From DASXMR01 sp036495525 (GTDB lineage: Bacteria; Actinomycetota; Actinomycetes; Streptosporangiales; Streptosporangiaceae): 6,051 nucleotides of DNA. The stretch's first letter is position 1, and each line of letters starts with the position of its first letter. The notes beneath the pieces were generated by a model. The model saw nothing but the letters and a program-made list of their open reading frames with translations. It did no database searches and was not told the origin of the DNA. Where the stretch lies: positions 1 through 6,051 of the forward strand of contig DASXMR010000111.1 of NCBI GenBank assembly GCA_036495525.1, read 5' to 3'. Positions 4,085-6,051 of the stretch are shown piece by piece. The translations under genes were made by a program, and so were the position numbers.

Positions 4085-5590
4085 ATGACCACAATCTCCC
4101 CCGCTCCCGGCCGTCAGGCCGGCGCCCGGCGGCTCGGCGGTGCCAGCCCCTGGCTGATGCTGATCGTCCTGCTCGGCGGCCAGTTCATGGCCCTGCTCGA
4201 TGTCACCATTGTCAATGTCGCGATGCCGACGATCGGCGGCAGCCTGCACGCGTCCGGGGCGGCGCTGCAGCTCGTCGTGGCCGGCTACACGGTGAGCTAC
4301 GCGATGCTGCTGATCACCGGGGCCAGGCTCGGCGCGCTGTTCGGGCGGCGCCGGCTGTTCGTTACCGGTGTGGGCCTGTTCACCGTAAGCTCGCTGGCAT
4401 GCGGCCTGGCGCCGGACGTGACCGCGCTGATCGCCGCGCGGTTCGCCCAGGGCGCGGGCGCGGCCGCGATGGTGCCGCAGATCATCAGCGTGATCCAGGC
4501 CCGCTTCACCGGACCGGCGCGAGCCAGGGCGCTGAGCGCGTACTCGGCGGTGCTGGCCTGCGGCTTCGCGGCCGGCCAGGTGCTCGGCGGACTGATCGTG
4601 AGCGCGAACCTGTTCGGCGCCCAATGGCGGCCGGTCTTCCTCGTCAACGTCCCGATCGGCCTCGCCATGCTGGCCCTCATCCCGCGCATCATGCCGGCCG
4701 ACACCCGGGTGCAGGGCGGCCCGGCGAGCGCCCGCTCACCGCTGGCCCGCCTCGACCTTGCCGGGCTGGCCGTGGCCGTGCCCGCCGTCTTCCTGATCGT
4801 GCTGCCGCTCGTCCTCGGCCACCAGGAGGGCTGGCCCTGGTGGACGCCGGCCGCCATCGCCGCGGGCGTCGTGCTGGCCGCGGCGTTCGTCTACCTGGAG
4901 CGCCGGGTCGCCGCGAGCGGCGGCACCCCGCTGCTGGACCTGCGGGTGCTCCGCTCCCCCGGCATCGTCTCAGGCCTCGCCACCATCACCGCGACCATGG
5001 TGGCCTACGGCGGGTTCCTGTTCAGCCTGTCGCTGCACCTGCAGTCCGGCCTCGGCGACAGCGCGCTGCGGGCCGGCCTGACGTTCGCGCCGTCGGCGGC
5101 CGCGTTCGGGCTGTGCGGCTTCTACTGGGGCAGGCTGCCGGCCCGGATCCATCACCTGCTCACCCCGGCCGGGCTCGTCGCGGCGGCCGCGGCGGAGGTC
5201 GCGCTCGGCCTTGACCTGCGCTCGGGGGGACGCGGCGGCCTGGTCTTCCCGCTGATCCTGCTGGTGCTCGGCGCGGCGCTCGGCATCGGGTTCAGCCCGC
5301 TGGTCACGCACGCGCTCGCGCGCGTGCCGCTGGCCGACGCCGCCGGCGCCAGCGGCCTGCTGACCACCGCGCTGCAGCTCGGGCAGGTGACCGGCGTTGC
5401 TACGTACGGAAGCCTGTTCCTCACCCTGGCCACCCGGGCGGGCCGGGCCACAGGCGCGGGGCGGGCGGGCCTGCTGCCCTCCTCGCCGCACGCGATCGCG
5501 CTGACCTCGGGCTGGCAGGCGGCGCTGTTCGTGGTCGCCGCCGCGGCGGCGGTACCGCTCAGCCGCACCGTGCTCAGGTCGCGGTCATGA
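4085..5590 (+). CDS. MFS exporter of the DHA2 (EmrB/QacA, 14-helix) family
   Basis: This 501-residue membrane protein should export small molecules or drugs by proton antiport. Family motifs run in order: L-D-V-T-I-V-N-V-A-M-P (38-48, motif D1, helix 1); G-A-R-L-G-A-L-F-G-R-R-R (79-90, motif A, cytoplasmic loop 2-3); R-F-A-Q-G-A-G-A-A-A-M (119-129, motif B, with Arg119); and G-F-A-A-G-Q-V-L-G-G (160-169), the motif C site with Gln where Pro is usual. W-R-P-V-F-L-V-N-V-P-I-G (181-192) is a DHA2 hallmark. The number of hydrophobic segments fits about 14 helices. The frame is open far upstream, but ATG 4085 precedes the first family-like residues. GGAG only one base before the ATG is too close to serve as a ribosome-binding site; GATAGT (4073-4078) has its last T at -7, so leaderless initiation is possible. 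It lies 185 bp after the flavoenzyme gene; its substrate is unknown. Confidence 0.93.
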   Translation: MTTISPAPGRQAGARRLGGASPWLMLIVLLGGQFMALLDVTIVNVAMPTIGGSLHASGAALQLVVAGYTVSYAMLLITGARLGALFGRRRLFVTGVGLFTVSSLACGLAPDVTALIAARFAQGAGAAAMVPQIISVIQARFTGPARARALSAYSAVLACGFAAGQVLGGLIVSANLFGAQWRPVFLVNVPIGLAMLALIPRIMPADTRVQGGPASARSPLARLDLAGLAVAVPAVFLIVLPLVLGHQEGWPWWTPAAIAAGVVLAAAFVYLERRVAASGGTPLLDLRVLRSPGIVSGLATITATMVAYGGFLFSLSLHLQSGLGDSALRAGLTFAPSAAAFGLCGFYWGRLPARIHHLLTPAGLVAAAAAEVALGLDLRSGGRGGLVFPLILLVLGAALGIGFSPLVTHALARVPLADAAGASGLLTTALQLGQVTGVATYGSLFLTLATRAGRATGAGRAGLLPSSPHAIALTSGWQAALFVVAAAAAVPLSRTVLRSRS

Positions 5591-5701
5591 GCCCCGGGCG
5601 CCCCTGAATCACAGTATTTCTCGCTTTACCGGTGCCACGGCGTCATCCGAATGAGCGGCCCGCGCGTCATACCTATGAAGCCCGCCTCGGCGCCCACAGA
5701 C

Positions 5702-5738
5702 CGCGGTCGGCCGCCCCGGGGACCGGCGGCCGGCCGCG
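5702..5738 (+). terminator. Strong 14-bp hairpin, probable terminator after the exporter gene
   Basis: Positions 5702-5715 pair with 5725-5738 around a 9-base loop (CCGGGGACC). Thirteen pairs are Watson-Crick and one is U-G (5707 with 5733). The same position would be an A-C mismatch in minus-strand RNA, so it folds best as plus-strand RNA, in line with the exporter transcript. No U-tract follows. It sits 111 bp after the exporter stop and 22 bp before the next promoter. The rest of the 5591-5832 gap holds no supported gene; TCATACCTATGA (5667-5678), a 5-2-5 dyad of unknown meaning, is the only other structure of note. Confidence 0.6.
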
Positions 5739-5760
5739 CACCATACCCGGCGGACCCGAC

Positions 5761-5789
5761 TTGCCGACTCGGCTATCGAGATATATCGT
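5761..5789 (+). promoter_or_regulatory. Housekeeping-type promoter of the DUF1707 gene
   Basis: TTGCCG (5761-5766) and TATCGT (5784-5789) are separated by 17 bp, a good match to sigma-70-type -35 and TANNNT -10 boxes. Transcription would start near 5796, leaving a leader of about 37 bases with GGAGG before the ATG. The palindrome GATATATC (5780-5787), notably AT-rich for this DNA, overlaps the -10 box and could mark a regulator site. Confidence 0.55.
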
Positions 5790-5832
5790 GGTTGAAGTCG
5801 GTACCCGCCCAAGTCTGGGCACGGAGGGGCAG

Positions 5833-6051
5833 ATGGCCACGGAATATAACGTGCGTGTCAGTGACGCCGATCGGGATTCCACTGCCGCGCAGTTGCGCGA
5901 GCACTACGCGCAGGGCAGGCTCACGCTGGACGAGCTGAACCAGCGGCTCGAGCACACCTTCGCCGCCAGGACGCGCACCGACCTCAACGCCGTGACCGGG
6001 GACCTTCCCTACGCCGCGCCGTCCGGGTTGCTGCCAGGCGACCAGGCCCGC
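5833..6051 (+). CDS. DUF1707 (SHOCT-like) domain protein, 3' end outside the window
   Basis: Seventy-three codons are visible and the frame is still open at the window edge. Residues 7-58 carry the DUF1707 signature: V-R-V-S-D-A-D-R-D near the start, then Q-L-R-E-H-Y-A-Q-G-R-L-T-L-D-E-L-N-Q-R-L (20-39), A-A-R-T-R-T-D-L (44-51) and D-L-P (57-59). This small helical domain is common at the N-terminus of actinobacterial proteins, often followed by membrane helices or a second small domain; its function is unknown. GGAGG (5823-5827) lies 5 bases before ATG 5833 and supports the start. The gene has its own promoter and is cut off from the exporter gene by the hairpin at 5702-5738, so it is probably a separate unit. 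What follows the DUF1707 domain cannot be seen. Confidence 0.9.
   Translation, partial: MATEYNVRVSDADRDSTAAQLREHYAQGRLTLDELNQRLEHTFAARTRTDLNAVTGDLPYAAPSGLLPGDQAR

Noticed and set aside
5651..5938. Plus-strand open frame across the gap before and into the DUF1707 gene
   Set aside because: It runs through the hairpin and promoter and overlaps the well-supported DUF1707 frame; its product is Arg/Pro-rich without family features.

Overview
The window is very GC-rich with strongly G/C-biased third codon positions, frequent GTG starts and leaderless-looking or Shine-Dalgarno-led genes. With the protein families present (an MmyB-like XRE regulator, a DHA2 exporter, a DUF1707 protein and a lactate 2-monooxygenase-like enzyme), this points to an actinomycete of the Streptomyces/Streptosporangiales kind. 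It looks like chromosomal accessory sequence. I see no transposase, integrase, tRNA, rRNA or CRISPR array.

Left part (1-1400, plus strand). An unrecognised gene (5-685) is cut in two by one in-frame TAG at 410-412; the coding character carries on unbroken across the stop. After a 131-bp gap comes a compact toxin-antitoxin operon. Its antitoxin is a ribbon-helix-helix protein (817-1020) and its toxin a Doc-type Fic-fold protein (1017-1394), with a 4-bp GTGA overlap. A perfect 18-bp inverted repeat sits directly before the antitoxin ATG and overlaps a TANNNT -10 box placed exactly where it would start a leaderless mRNA at the A of the ATG.

Middle part (1400-2720, minus strand). A small predicted exported protein of 83 residues (1410-1661) lies 57 bp downstream of an XRE/MmyB-like (MLTR) regulator (1719-2618).

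Right part (2620-6051, plus strand). A lactate 2-monooxygenase-like FMN enzyme (2718-3899) is divergent from the regulator across a 99-bp interval. Candidate -10 boxes for both genes lie back to back around a CGGAA-N11-TTCCG dyad, the usual layout when a regulator controls both itself and its neighbour. After nested, mutually exclusive hairpins (3901-3940) comes a 14-helix DHA2-family exporter (4085-5590). A strong 14-bp hairpin follows at 5702-5738. A promoter of good quality (5761-5789) then drives a DUF1707 protein (5833 onward) that runs off the window.

The likely working unit is regulator, hydroxy-acid enzyme and perhaps exporter. The toxin-antitoxin pair is a separate module. I find no clearly new multi-gene system. 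The points most worth checking are the amber-interrupted gene, the leaderless toxin-antitoxin promoter/operator, the altered Gly-Gly/Asp-Glu motif of the flavoenzyme and the switch-like hairpins after it.
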